Source: Thioalkalivibrio sp. (GTDB lineage: Bacteria > Pseudomonadota > Gammaproteobacteria > Ectothiorhodospirales > Ectothiorhodospiraceae). From it: a stretch of 9,664 bases of DNA. How positions within the stretch are numbered: the first letter of the stretch is position 1; every line of letters begins with the position of its first letter. Location: assembly GCA_003550945.1 (NCBI GenBank), contig PULL01000092.1, forward strand, positions 1-9,664, written 5' to 3'. The notes beneath the pieces were generated by a model that saw only the letters and a program-made list of their open reading frames with translations, ran no database searches and was not told where the DNA came from. The translations under genes were made by a program, and so were the position numbers. Positions 1 through 5,806 of this stretch are shown in pieces.

Positions 1-41
1 GCCCGGTCGTGATCGAGGTGTTTTCGGCCCGACCAAGGGTC

Positions 42-117
42 TGGTGCCGACGCGCAGAATCGAACTGCGGACCTGCCGATTACGAATCGGCTGCTCTACC
101 AGCTGAGCTACGTCGGC
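42..117 (-). tRNA. tRNA-Thr(CGT)
   Basis: Read on the minus strand, this folds as a full 76-nt cloverleaf with encoded CCA (CCA at 42-44). The acceptor stem is GCCGACG/CGTCGGC, the D stem GCTC/GAGC, the anticodon stem GCCGA/TCGGC with loop TTCGTAA, and the T arm CGCAG/CTGCG around TTCGATT. The anticodon is CGT, which reads the threonine codon ACG. This C34 isoacceptor is useful in a GC-rich genome where ACG is common. It lies 48 bp after the stop codon of the Fur-like gene on the same strand and probably has its own promoter in that gap. No clear U-tract terminator is visible between it and the window edge. Confidence 0.97.
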
Positions 118-126
118 GTGGGGCGA

Positions 127-156
127 ATGATAGCCGAGCGCGAGGCCCGACAACAA
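127..156 (-). promoter_or_regulatory. Candidate promoter of tRNA-Thr
   Basis: On the minus strand, TATCAT (127-132) lies 9 bp from the tRNA 5' end at 117 and fits a -10 element for a transcript with a leader of a few nucleotides. The -35 is weak: TTGTTG (151-156, 18-bp spacer) or TTGTCG (148-153, 15-bp spacer). Read-through from the upstream Fur-like gene is an alternative. Confidence 0.42.
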
Positions 157-165
157 ACCTGGGGA

Positions 166-606
166 TCAAGAGTCCCGGCGCGGGCCGACACGGATCACGA
201 CGTCCACGCCCAGCACTTCCATGGATGCCGGGAGACCAGGGAGCTCCCCGATCTGAACCCGCGCTGGGGCGACGTCTTCGAGACGGCCCGTGTCGGTGTG
301 GAAGAGGTGGTGATGCGGGTCGGGATTGGAATCGTAGAAACGCTTGGTCGAATCGATCACGACCTCGCGCACCAGGCCCGTCTCCGCGAACAGGTTCAGG
401 GTGTTGTACACCGTAGCCTTGGATACGCGGGCGGAACTCGTGCTGAGCTGGGCGAGGATCTGCTCGGCGCTCAGATGCTGGTGGCGGCCAAACAGCAACC
501 GCGCAATCTCCGTGCGCTGTTCAGTGGGTGCGATGCCGTGCTGTTCGAGCATTTCCAGCGCCTGCTCGCGCGGCAGCAATCGCAAATTTTCGGGACCCCG
601 GCTCAT
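166..606 (-). CDS. Fur-family transcriptional regulator, Irr-like, cysteine-free
   Basis: This is a 146-aa member of the Fur superfamily of metal- or heme-responsive DNA-binding dimers. The N-terminal winged helix (about residues 15-82) contains the segment TEQRTEIARLL and the recognition helix KATVYNTLNLFAETGLV (63-79). The dimerisation and metal-binding half carries RFYDSNPDPHHHLF with a His triplet at 98-100, then E110-D111. The protein contains no cysteine. Where Fur and PerR have the first zinc CxxC after the HHH motif, this protein has H103-x-x-T106, and the C-terminal CxxC is also missing. That pattern and the YDSN...HHH segment resemble Irr, the heme/iron regulator best known from alphaproteobacteria. 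The start is ATG at 604-606, because an in-frame TTG 30 bp upstream lies inside the promoter. There is no Shine-Dalgarno, and a strong -10 sits just 8 bp upstream of the ATG, so the mRNA is probably leaderless or nearly so. Family membership is secure; Irr subtype and ligand are inferred. Confidence 0.9.
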   Translation of the reverse strand: MSRGPENLRLLPREQALEMLEQHGIAPTEQRTEIARLLFGRHQHLSAEQILAQLSTSSARVSKATVYNTLNLFAETGLVREVVIDSTKRFYDSNPDPHHHLFHTDTGRLEDVAPARVQIGELPGLPASMEVLGVDVVIRVGPRRDS

Positions 607-614
607 GAATCCCG

Positions 615-642
615 AGTATAGCAGGGGGTTAGACAAAGTCTA
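615..642 (-). promoter_or_regulatory. Promoter of the Fur-like gene
   Basis: On the minus strand, TAGACT (637-642, four of six matches to TTGACA) is followed by a 16-bp spacer and TATACT (615-620, five of six to TATAAT). The TGC before it gives an extended -10. Predicted initiation near 608 leaves only about two nucleotides before the ATG at 604-606. Confidence 0.65.
630..642. promoter_or_regulatory. Palindromic operator candidate in the Fur-like promoter
   Basis: TAGACAAAGTCTA is a perfect inverted repeat with 5-bp arms and a 3-bp centre. It covers the -35 and part of the spacer of the regulator's own promoter. Its form (TTAGAC-N3-GTCTA) resembles Fur-superfamily boxes such as the iron control element bound by Irr, which has TTAGAA-like arms. 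Autorepression is the natural inference; no second copy was noticed in the other intergenic regions of the window. Confidence 0.55.
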
Positions 643-667
643 GTTCCCATTCCTGGGCAAGCCGCCA

Positions 668-696
668 GTGCGTTGCCGGCGATCGCGGCAGCGCAC
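668..696. repeat. 11-bp inverted repeat (hairpin) between tRNA-Gly and Fur-like gene
   Basis: GTGCGTTGCCG (668-678) and CGGCAGCGCAC (686-696) are complementary over 11 positions around a 7-nt loop. The single exception (673/691) is a U-G wobble in plus-strand RNA and an A-C mismatch in minus-strand RNA. It lies downstream of tRNA-Gly and upstream of the regulator promoter. No T tract follows on either strand, so it is not a canonical intrinsic terminator. It may aid tRNA 3'-end formation or be a REP-like palindrome. Confidence 0.6.
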
Positions 697-740
697 CGCG
701 GGGTGGTAGACTTGAGCGATGGGTGTCGGGCCGGTGTGTT

Positions 741-814
741 TGGAGCGGGTGATGGGAATCGAACCCACATTAAGAGCTTGGGAAGCTCCCGTTCTACCAT
801 TGAACTACACCCGC
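741..814 (-). tRNA. tRNA-Gly(CCC)
   Basis: On the minus strand this is a 74-nt cloverleaf including encoded CCA (741-743). The acceptor is GCGGGTG/CACCCGC with discriminator T, the D stem is GTTC/GAAC, and the anticodon stem GGAGC/GCTCT holds loop TTCCCAA. The T arm has the standard TTCGATT. The anticodon CCC reads the glycine codon GGG. It is transcribed divergently from thiS and has a recognisable promoter immediately upstream. Confidence 0.97.
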
Positions 815-825
815 TTCGCGCCACG

Positions 826-854
826 ATTGTATGCGCTCGGTGCCCCGTACTCAA
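826..854 (-). promoter_or_regulatory. Promoter of tRNA-Gly
   Basis: On the minus strand, TTGAGT (849-854), a 17-bp spacer and TACAAT (826-831) form a good sigma70 promoter. The -10 ends 11 bp before the tRNA 5' end, giving a short leader as expected for a tRNA gene. It occupies most of the 56-bp gap to thiS, so any thiS promoter must overlap it or lie further left. Confidence 0.65.
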
Positions 855-870
855 TGCGCTGGAGTCGCCC

Positions 871-1089
871 ATGCAGATTGCCCTGAACGGCGAAGCCTAC
901 GACCTCGAAGCGCCGCCCGGCAGCGGCGGGACGGCCACCCTCGAACACCTGGTAGCGGCACTCGACCTCGAGGGTAGGCGTCTGGCGATCGAGGTGAACG
1001 GCGAACTCGTGCCACGCAGCGAGCACGCGACTTTCCGCCTCGCGCCGGGGGACCGCGTCGAGATCGTGCAGGCCATCGGCGGCGGCTGA
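871..1089 (+). CDS. thiS: Sulfur carrier protein ThiS (thiamine thiazole biosynthesis)
   Basis: This 72-aa protein has the ubiquitin-like (MoaD/ThiS) fold and acts in the cytoplasm. Its C-terminal glycine is adenylated by ThiF and converted to a thiocarboxylate, which donates sulfur to ThiG for the thiazole ring. The sequence opens with MQIALNGEAYDL, has the family segment LAIEVNGELVPRSEHA in the middle, and ends in the required Gly-Gly tail (AIGGG). Length is typical. The start at 871 fits the family N terminus and has GGAG at 861-864; extending upstream would run into tRNA-Gly. It is followed after 30 bp by thiG. thiF, thiO and thiH are not in the window. I looked for a TPP riboswitch in 815-870 and see none. 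Confidence 0.95.
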   Translation: MQIALNGEAYDLEAPPGSGGTATLEHLVAALDLEGRRLAIEVNGELVPRSEHATFRLAPGDRVEIVQAIGGG

Positions 1090-1119
1090 ACCTCATATTC
1101 CTCCAAGGCAAGGATCCGC

Positions 1120-1935
1120 ATGAACACTGTTGCTGCAACCGACATTGCCGAGACCACGGACACCTTCCGGGTCGGCGAACGTTCCTTCTCCTCGCGCCTG
1201 CTGGTGGGTACGGGGAAGTACCGCGACCTGGAGCAGACGCGGCTGGCCATCGAAGCCAGTGGCGCGGAGATCGTCACGGTGGCGATCCGGCGCACCAACA
1301 TCGGGCAGACGCCTGGCGAACCGAACCTGCTGGACGTGATTCCGCCGGATCGGTACACGCTGCTGCCGAACACCGCCGGCTGCTACACCGCCGAGGACGC
1401 GATCCGGACCTGCCGGCTGGCGCGCGAGCTGCTCGATGGCCACAACCTGGTGAAGCTGGAGGTGTTGGGGGATCAGAAGACGCTGTACCCGGACGTTTTC
1501 CAGACCCTTTCGGCCGCCGAGACGCTGGTCGCAGAGGGCTTCGACGTGATGGTCTACACCACCGACGATCCGCTGCTGGCGCGGCGCCTCGAGGAGGTGG
1601 GCTGCAAGGCGGTGATGCCGCTGGCGGCGCCGATCGGCTCCGGGCTGGGCATCCAGAACCGCTACAACATCCGCGAGATCGTCGAGAGCGCGAAGGTTCC
1701 GGTGCTGGTCGACGCCGGAGTCGGTACCGCCTCGGACGCGGCGATTGCGATGGAGCTCGGTTGCGACGGCGTGCTGATGAACACTGCGATTGCCGCTGCA
1801 CGCGACCCTGTTCTGATGGCCAGCGCGATGCGCCACGCGGTGATCGCCGGGCGCGAAGCGTACCGGGCGGGGCGTATGGCGCCGCGGCGGCATGCCAGTG
1901 CGTCGTCACCGGAAACCGGCTACTTCTTTACCTGA
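1120..1935 (+). CDS. thiG: Thiazole synthase ThiG
   Basis: This 271-aa enzyme has a TIM-barrel fold. It condenses 1-deoxy-D-xylulose 5-phosphate, dehydroglycine and the sulfur of ThiS thiocarboxylate into the thiazole phosphate of thiamine. Visible family motifs are RLLVGTGKY near residue 26, EIVTVAIRR (50-58), LLPNTAG (81-87) and VKLEVLGD (111-118). K112 corresponds to the lysine that forms the Schiff base with the sugar phosphate. Phosphate-binding loops near the C-terminal half are IGSGLGIQN and VDAGVGTASDAA. The N terminus is about 10-15 residues longer than in the shortest homologues. AAGGA (1110-1114) precedes the ATG at 1120. It forms a unit with thiS upstream and trmB, whose ATG comes 4 bp after this stop. 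Confidence 0.97.
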   Translation: MNTVAATDIAETTDTFRVGERSFSSRLLVGTGKYRDLEQTRLAIEASGAEIVTVAIRRTNIGQTPGEPNLLDVIPPDRYTLLPNTAGCYTAEDAIRTCRLARELLDGHNLVKLEVLGDQKTLYPDVFQTLSAAETLVAEGFDVMVYTTDDPLLARRLEEVGCKAVMPLAAPIGSGLGIQNRYNIREIVESAKVPVLVDAGVGTASDAAIAMELGCDGVLMNTAIAAARDPVLMASAMRHAVIAGREAYRAGRMAPRRHASASSPETGYFFT

Positions 1936-1939
1936 CCCC

Positions 1940-2662
1940 ATGAACCCGTCTGGTCCGGAGATTCCCGCTGGGCAAGTCCGGCGGGTGCGCAGCTTCGTGC
2001 GCCGCGAGGGCCGCATGACTGCGGGTCAACAGCGGGCGCTGCAGACGTTGTGGCCGCGCTTCGGTATCGCTCCGGGCGGCGCTCCCGTGGATTTTCGGGC
2101 GCTGTTCGGGCGCGATGCTCCAGTGACGCTGGAGGTCGGATTCGGAAACGGCGAAAGTCTCGCCTGGCAGGCCGAACGCATGCCGGAACGGGACTTCGTC
2201 GGGATCGAAGTGCATCGCCCCGGAGTTGGCCACCTGCTCGGCGAACTGGAGCGTCGCGGTCTGCAGAACGTCCGGATCTTCAACGAGGACGCGGTGGAGG
2301 TGCTGGAGTCGCGTATCGCACCGGCGAGCCTGGACACCGTGCAGGTCTTCTTTCCCGATCCCTGGCACAAGAAACGGCACCACAAACGTCGGTTGGTCCA
2401 GCCCGCCTTTGTGCGGCTGGTGGCCTCCCGGCTGCGCCCGGGAGGATGGCTGCACCTGGCGACGGACTGGGACGACTACGCGCGCCAGATGCAGCAGGTG
2501 ATGGAAGCTGCAACGGATCTCTTCGCTCCCGAGGGCGCGCAGCCTTTGGCCGCTCGTCCGTCGTCGCGGCCTCCGACGCGCTTTGAGCGGCGCGGGGAGC
2601 GCCTCGGCCATCGGGTCAGCGACCTGCTGTATCGGCGTCGGGAGCCCGCCGGCGCCGCCTGA
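1940..2662 (+). CDS. trmB: tRNA (guanine-N7-)-methyltransferase TrmB
   Basis: This 240-aa SAM-dependent methyltransferase makes m7G46 in the variable loop of tRNAs. It is a Rossmann-fold protein. The N-terminal family signature RRVRSFVRREGRMTAGQ lies at 14-30. SAM-binding motif I is LEVGFGNGES (64-73), followed by the acidic residue E90 in VGIEVH and D117 in NEDAVE. The hallmark catalytic-region motif FFPDPWHKKRHHKRR spans 137-151. The C terminus (TRFERRGERLGHRVSDLLY) is typical. The ATG at 1940 preserves the N-terminal signature; an earlier in-frame start at 1892 would overlap thiG by 44 bp and add residues without family resemblance. Shine-Dalgarno is weak, so coupling to thiG translation (4-bp gap) is likely. 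It converges on the stress protein gene with a 7-bp gap. Confidence 0.96.
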   Translation: MNPSGPEIPAGQVRRVRSFVRREGRMTAGQQRALQTLWPRFGIAPGGAPVDFRALFGRDAPVTLEVGFGNGESLAWQAERMPERDFVGIEVHRPGVGHLLGELERRGLQNVRIFNEDAVEVLESRIAPASLDTVQVFFPDPWHKKRHHKRRLVQPAFVRLVASRLRPGGWLHLATDWDDYARQMQQVMEAATDLFAPEGAQPLAARPSSRPPTRFERRGERLGHRVSDLLYRRREPAGAA

Positions 2663-2669
2663 GGGCGGA

Positions 2670-3524
2670 CTACATCGAGGCCTTCACTACCAGCACGGGG
2701 CAATCCGCGTTGCCAATCACGCGCTCCGACACGCTGCCCATCATCAGCCGGCTGAGACCGGTACGCCCATGGCTGCCGACCACGATCATGTCCGCACCCT
2801 TGGCCCGGGCGGTTTCGAGGATCACGGTATCCGGACGGCTTCCCTCCTGCAGCATCGCATCGACCTCAACCTGTTCCTTGGCCGCCGCCTTGCGCACGCG
2901 ATCCACTGCGGCCTGCGCCTCCGCCCGTTCCTCGGAGCCGCTATCCTCGGCAACGACACTGACCGCGGTGAGCGGAAGCCCGCACTTGCCGACCAGGCGT
3001 ACCGCGGAGTAGGCGGCCGCATCACCCAGTCGGGAGCCGTCCGTCGCGATCAGGATGCCCTTTTCCGGCATCTTCGTGTCGCGCGGCGCCACCAATACGC
3101 TGCAGCTGGCAAGGCCGATCACCTTGGCGGTGGAGTCGCCCACCATCAGCCGCGCGAGATCGCTTCGGGTCCGCCGGCCGATCACGACCACGTCGGCGTG
3201 CTTGTCGTTGGCGACCCGAACCACTTCGTGATACGGGTCGGAACCCTGCCGCAGCACGGTTTCGGCTCTTACCCCCGCCGCCCTTGCCTCTTCCGCGACC
3301 TTGTCGATCTGTTTCTGCGCCTCGATCTCCGCTTTCTGTACGCGGTCCGGTACCAGTGCCTCGTACTCGGGGTTGGTCAGTACCACTCGGGTCACCAACA
3401 GGCGCGCGCTGCAGCGGCGGGCCAGTTCCAGGGCCGTGGTCTCCGCGGCCGCGCTGAACTCGGAACCGTCGGTGGCCAGCACTATGGTCTCGAAACGCCC
3501 AACGGGCGAGAGTTCATCCGTCAT
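2670..3524 (-). CDS. Tandem-domain universal stress protein (UspA family)
   Basis: This 284-aa cytoplasmic protein consists of two UspA domains (about 11-147 and 154-284). Each begins with an ILxATDGS-type strand (VLATDGSEFS and LIATDGSRLG). The second domain has an intact ATP-binding motif G-2x-G-9x-G-S at G250, G253, G263-S264, inside SHGRTGLSRLMMGSVSERVI. In the first domain the equivalent is G116-RR-T119-9x-G129-D130: the second glycine and the final Ser/Thr are lost. Nucleotide binding is therefore expected mainly in domain 2. The start at 3524 has an excellent GGAGG 7 bp upstream; the reading frame stays open further upstream but without family resemblance. A weak -10 (TATTCT, 3556-3561) may be its promoter. 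It is transcribed divergently from the SLC13-type permease, and its role is probably stress adaptation. The partner or signal is unknown. Confidence 0.93.
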   Translation of the reverse strand: MTDELSPVGRFETIVLATDGSEFSAAAETTALELARRCSARLLVTRVVLTNPEYEALVPDRVQKAEIEAQKQIDKVAEEARAAGVRAETVLRQGSDPYHEVVRVANDKHADVVVIGRRTRSDLARLMVGDSTAKVIGLASCSVLVAPRDTKMPEKGILIATDGSRLGDAAAYSAVRLVGKCGLPLTAVSVVAEDSGSEERAEAQAAVDRVRKAAAKEQVEVDAMLQEGSRPDTVILETARAKGADMIVVGSHGRTGLSRLMMGSVSERVIGNADCPVLVVKASM

Positions 3525-3655
3525 TACGCGCCTCCGTGTCTCCCAGGGTCTGTCCAGAATACCTGAGCCCCGATGCTTAGGCACCAGTGCTGGCCTCCGC
3601 TGCGGCGGCGATGCCTCCGCGCCAGGGCGGCCGCCATGTAGGGTCGTCCAAGGCT

Positions 3656-3684
3656 TTGCGTCCAACCCTTCCCGGTGAAATAAT
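3656..3684 (+). promoter_or_regulatory. Candidate promoter for the permease-prkB unit
   Basis: TTGCGT (3656-3661), a 17-bp spacer and AATAAT (3679-3684) form a sigma70-like promoter with a good -10 and a moderate -35. If used, transcription starts near 3691 and the leader is about 236 nt. A promoter closer to 3927 cannot be excluded, but I see no better match. Confidence 0.4.
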
Positions 3685-3700
3685 CACTGGTTTTCCGGTG
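3672..3700. repeat. Direct and inverted CCGGTG/CACTGG repeats around the -10
   Basis: CCGGTG occurs at 3672-3677 and 3695-3700, exactly 23 bp apart. CACTGG (3685-3690), complementary to either copy at five of six positions, lies between them. The three elements bracket the candidate -10 (3679-3684). They could be half-sites for a regulator or form alternative small hairpins. The arms are short, so chance is possible. Confidence 0.35.
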
Positions 3701-3926
3701 GTTTGTTCAGGCTCGGCACGATGGCGCCCGGCGTTGCCGCTAGAGCGTATCCCTCGAGCGTTGGCCCGAGCACGGGGCGGCGGTGCCGCCACTGGCTTCG
3801 CGGGTCGTTTGTCCACCCCAACACGTATCAGGCCGCTGCTCTCTGCCGCCACCGCGGGAAGACAACGCGCGGAACCCGCCACAGGGTCCCTTGCGCAGCC
3901 CGCCCAGACAGGACATCAGGAAGGAC

Positions 3927-5765
3927 ATGGAAACTCTGACGCTGACCACCGAGATGATCGTGGTGCTCGCGCTGCTTGGCCTCACGATCTTCCTGTTCGT
4001 GTCCGAGGTGGTGCGGGTCGATGTCGCCGCGATCTCCGTGATGGTCCTGCTCGGCCTGCTGAGCCTGGTGCCCGGCCTCGCCGCTCTCACGGATCCGGAC
4101 CAGTTGTTTGCCGGCTTCGCATCCAACGCGGTGATTTCCATCATTGCCGTGATGATCATCGGCGCGGGTCTGGACCGCACCGGGGTGATGCACCGGGTCG
4201 CCGCCTTCATCATGCAGGTGGGCGGGACCACGGAGAAGCGGATCATCCCCACGGTATCCGGCACTGTCGGCATGATTTCCAGCTTCATGCAGAACGTCGG
4301 TGCGGCCGCACTGTTCATGCCCGTGATGAGCCGGATCTCCAACCGCCTGAACATTCCCCTGTCGCGCCTGCTGATGCCGATGGGTTTCGCGGCGATCGTC
4401 GGGGGAACGATCACCATGATCGGCTCCAGTCCGCTGATCCTGCTGAACGATCTGCTTCCGGCCGGCATGGAGCCGTTCGGGCTGTTCGACGTGACGCCAA
4501 TCGGTCTGGCTCTGCTCGCGAGTGCCATCGTGTACTTCGTGCTGCTGGGTCCGTATGTACTGCCGTCGGCGCCCACCCTTTCCGGCAGCGGCGAGACCAC
4601 CGCGGATTATTTCCGCCGGGTGTATGGGCTGAGCTACGAGATCCGCGAAGTCCGCGTCGCCAACGACAGCATCCTCGTGGGTCTCACCGTTGCGGAGGCC
4701 GAGCAGCGATTCGGCGTGGTGATCATCGGCAGCTATGTGAAGGCCGACCTGCGCATCGGGCCCTGGAGTGCCTACGAGATCGAGGCCGGTTCGGATCTGG
4801 CGGTACTGGGCTCTCCGGACGCGCTGCGGGCGTTTGCTGACCACACGGGTGTCCGGCCGCGGCGCGAGCTGAAGGTGTTTGCCAATGCGATGGCGCCAGG
4901 CAAATCGGGAATCGCGGAGGTCGTGATCGCGCCGGGTTCGCGCCTGATCGGCAAGACGGTGACCGAGGTCGCGATGCGGAGAACCTACGGGCTGTCGGTG
5001 CTGCAGCTGCAGCGCGGGGAGGAGCCAATTCGCGAGGGGCTGCGCGATGTGCCGCTGCAGTCCACCGACACGCTCGTCGTGCACTGCGACTGGGAGTCGC
5101 TGGCCCGGCTCGAGGGTGACCGCGACTTCGTCGTCGTCACCAGCGACTATCCTCGCGAACAGTTGCGGCCGAGCAAGGTGCCGCACGCGCTGTTTTTCCT
5201 CGCGGTTGCGCTGGGGATGGTGCTGTTCACGGACCTGCCGTTGTCGGTGGCGTTGATGACGGGTGCGCTCGGGATGATTCTGACCGGCGTGATCGAGATC
5301 GACGATGCGTACCGCGCCGTCAGCTGGAAGACCGTGTTCCTGCTGGCGAGCCTGATCCCGCTGGGTGCCGCGGTCGAGAACACCGGCACGGCGGCGTGGA
5401 TTGCGCAGAACACGCTGGACATCCTGGGCCAGGTGTCGCCCTGGGTGCTGCAGGCGACGATCTTCGCGCTCGCGACGTTCTTTACACTGGTGATGTCCAA
5501 CGTTGGTGCCACGGTGCTGCTGGTTCCGTTGTCCATCAATTTCGCGCTGGCGGCCCAGATGGCCGGCATGGAGGCGGACCCGCGGGTGTTCGCGCTGACC
5601 GTCGCCATCGCCACCTCGAATTCCTTCCTGATCCCGACCCATCAGGTCAACGCGCTGATCATGGGTCCGGGTGGATACCGGGTGAAGGACTACCTCAAGG
5701 CGGGTAGCATCATGACCCTCCTGTTCATGGTCGTCGCCCTGATCATGCTCAACATCGTTTTCTAG
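3927..5765 (+). CDS. SLC13/DASS-family anion permease with two TrkA-C domains
   Basis: This is a 612-aa inner-membrane transporter. Two hydrophobic halves (about 9-211 and 417-612) flank a soluble insert with two TrkA-C/RCK_C-like domains (about 230-310 and 318-405; compare NDSILVGLTVAEAEQRFGVV with GSRLIGKTVTEVAMRRTYGL). Paired family motifs are visible: QNVGAAALFMPV (122-133) and VGGTITMIGSSP (158-169) in the first half, SNVGATVLLVPLS (524-536) and IPTHQVNALIMGPGGY (569-584) in the second. These repeated N-containing hairpins form the sodium and anion sites in DASS transporters. Substrate is not determined; characterised relatives with TrkA-C inserts include sulfate transporters, so sulfate or another inorganic or dicarboxylate anion is possible. 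The ATG at 3927 follows AGGAAGG and begins METLTLTTEM just before TM1; the longer open frame upstream is proline- and arginine-rich non-family sequence. prkB follows after 41 bp. Confidence 0.92.
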   Translation: METLTLTTEMIVVLALLGLTIFLFVSEVVRVDVAAISVMVLLGLLSLVPGLAALTDPDQLFAGFASNAVISIIAVMIIGAGLDRTGVMHRVAAFIMQVGGTTEKRIIPTVSGTVGMISSFMQNVGAAALFMPVMSRISNRLNIPLSRLLMPMGFAAIVGGTITMIGSSPLILLNDLLPAGMEPFGLFDVTPIGLALLASAIVYFVLLGPYVLPSAPTLSGSGETTADYFRRVYGLSYEIREVRVANDSILVGLTVAEAEQRFGVVIIGSYVKADLRIGPWSAYEIEAGSDLAVLGSPDALRAFADHTGVRPRRELKVFANAMAPGKSGIAEVVIAPGSRLIGKTVTEVAMRRTYGLSVLQLQRGEEPIREGLRDVPLQSTDTLVVHCDWESLARLEGDRDFVVVTSDYPREQLRPSKVPHALFFLAVALGMVLFTDLPLSVALMTGALGMILTGVIEIDDAYRAVSWKTVFLLASLIPLGAAVENTGTAAWIAQNTLDILGQVSPWVLQATIFALATFFTLVMSNVGATVLLVPLSINFALAAQMAGMEADPRVFALTVAIATSNSFLIPTHQVNALIMGPGGYRVKDYLKAGSIMTLLFMVVALIMLNIVF

Positions 5766-5806
5766 GTATGCTTAGCCCCAGACCCAACTTTTCGAGGAGA
5801 TAAACC

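Larger units (their letters stand above)
3525..3926. other. 402-bp divergent intergenic region
   Basis: This separates the stress protein gene (minus) from the permease gene (plus). On the minus strand, TATTCT (3556-3561) is a plausible -10 for the stress gene, with no good -35. On the plus strand there is a candidate promoter at 3656-3684 in the only AT-rich patch, overlapping repeats at 3672-3700. A short GC hairpin GGCGGC-GGT-GCCGCC lies at 3776-3790. AGGAAGG at 3918-3924 is the permease Shine-Dalgarno. Open frames crossing this stretch on both strands have no recognisable protein character. I see no convincing gene here. Confidence 0.6.

Noticed and set aside
1..41. Possible terminator downstream of tRNA-Thr
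   Set aside because: Only a 5-bp GGTCG/CGACC pairing with a long loop and no T tract on the minus strand.
679..686. GCGATCGC octamer, the HIP1 motif abundant in cyanobacteria
   Set aside because: A single occurrence in the loop of a hairpin, and the neighbouring genes (class I PRK, Tas) are proteobacterial in type. It is a chance match.
42..814. tRNA genes as possible integration sites of a genomic island
   Set aside because: No integrase, no duplicated tRNA 3' end and no change in gene character nearby are visible in the window.
2583..3566. 327-codon plus-strand open frame through the stress protein gene
   Set aside because: It is the antisense shadow of the tandem UspA gene, whose minus-strand frame has two recognisable domains and a GGAGG site.
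3577..3882. 101-codon minus-strand open frame in the divergent intergenic region
   Set aside because: No good ribosome binding site and Ala/Arg/Pro-rich sequence without structure; most likely chance in GC-rich DNA.
3828..5642. 604-codon open frame on the minus strand opposite the permease
   Set aside because: Composition is dominated by His, Arg, Gln and Asp repeats typical of the antisense of a GC-rich membrane protein gene. The plus-strand frame has clear SLC13 motifs.
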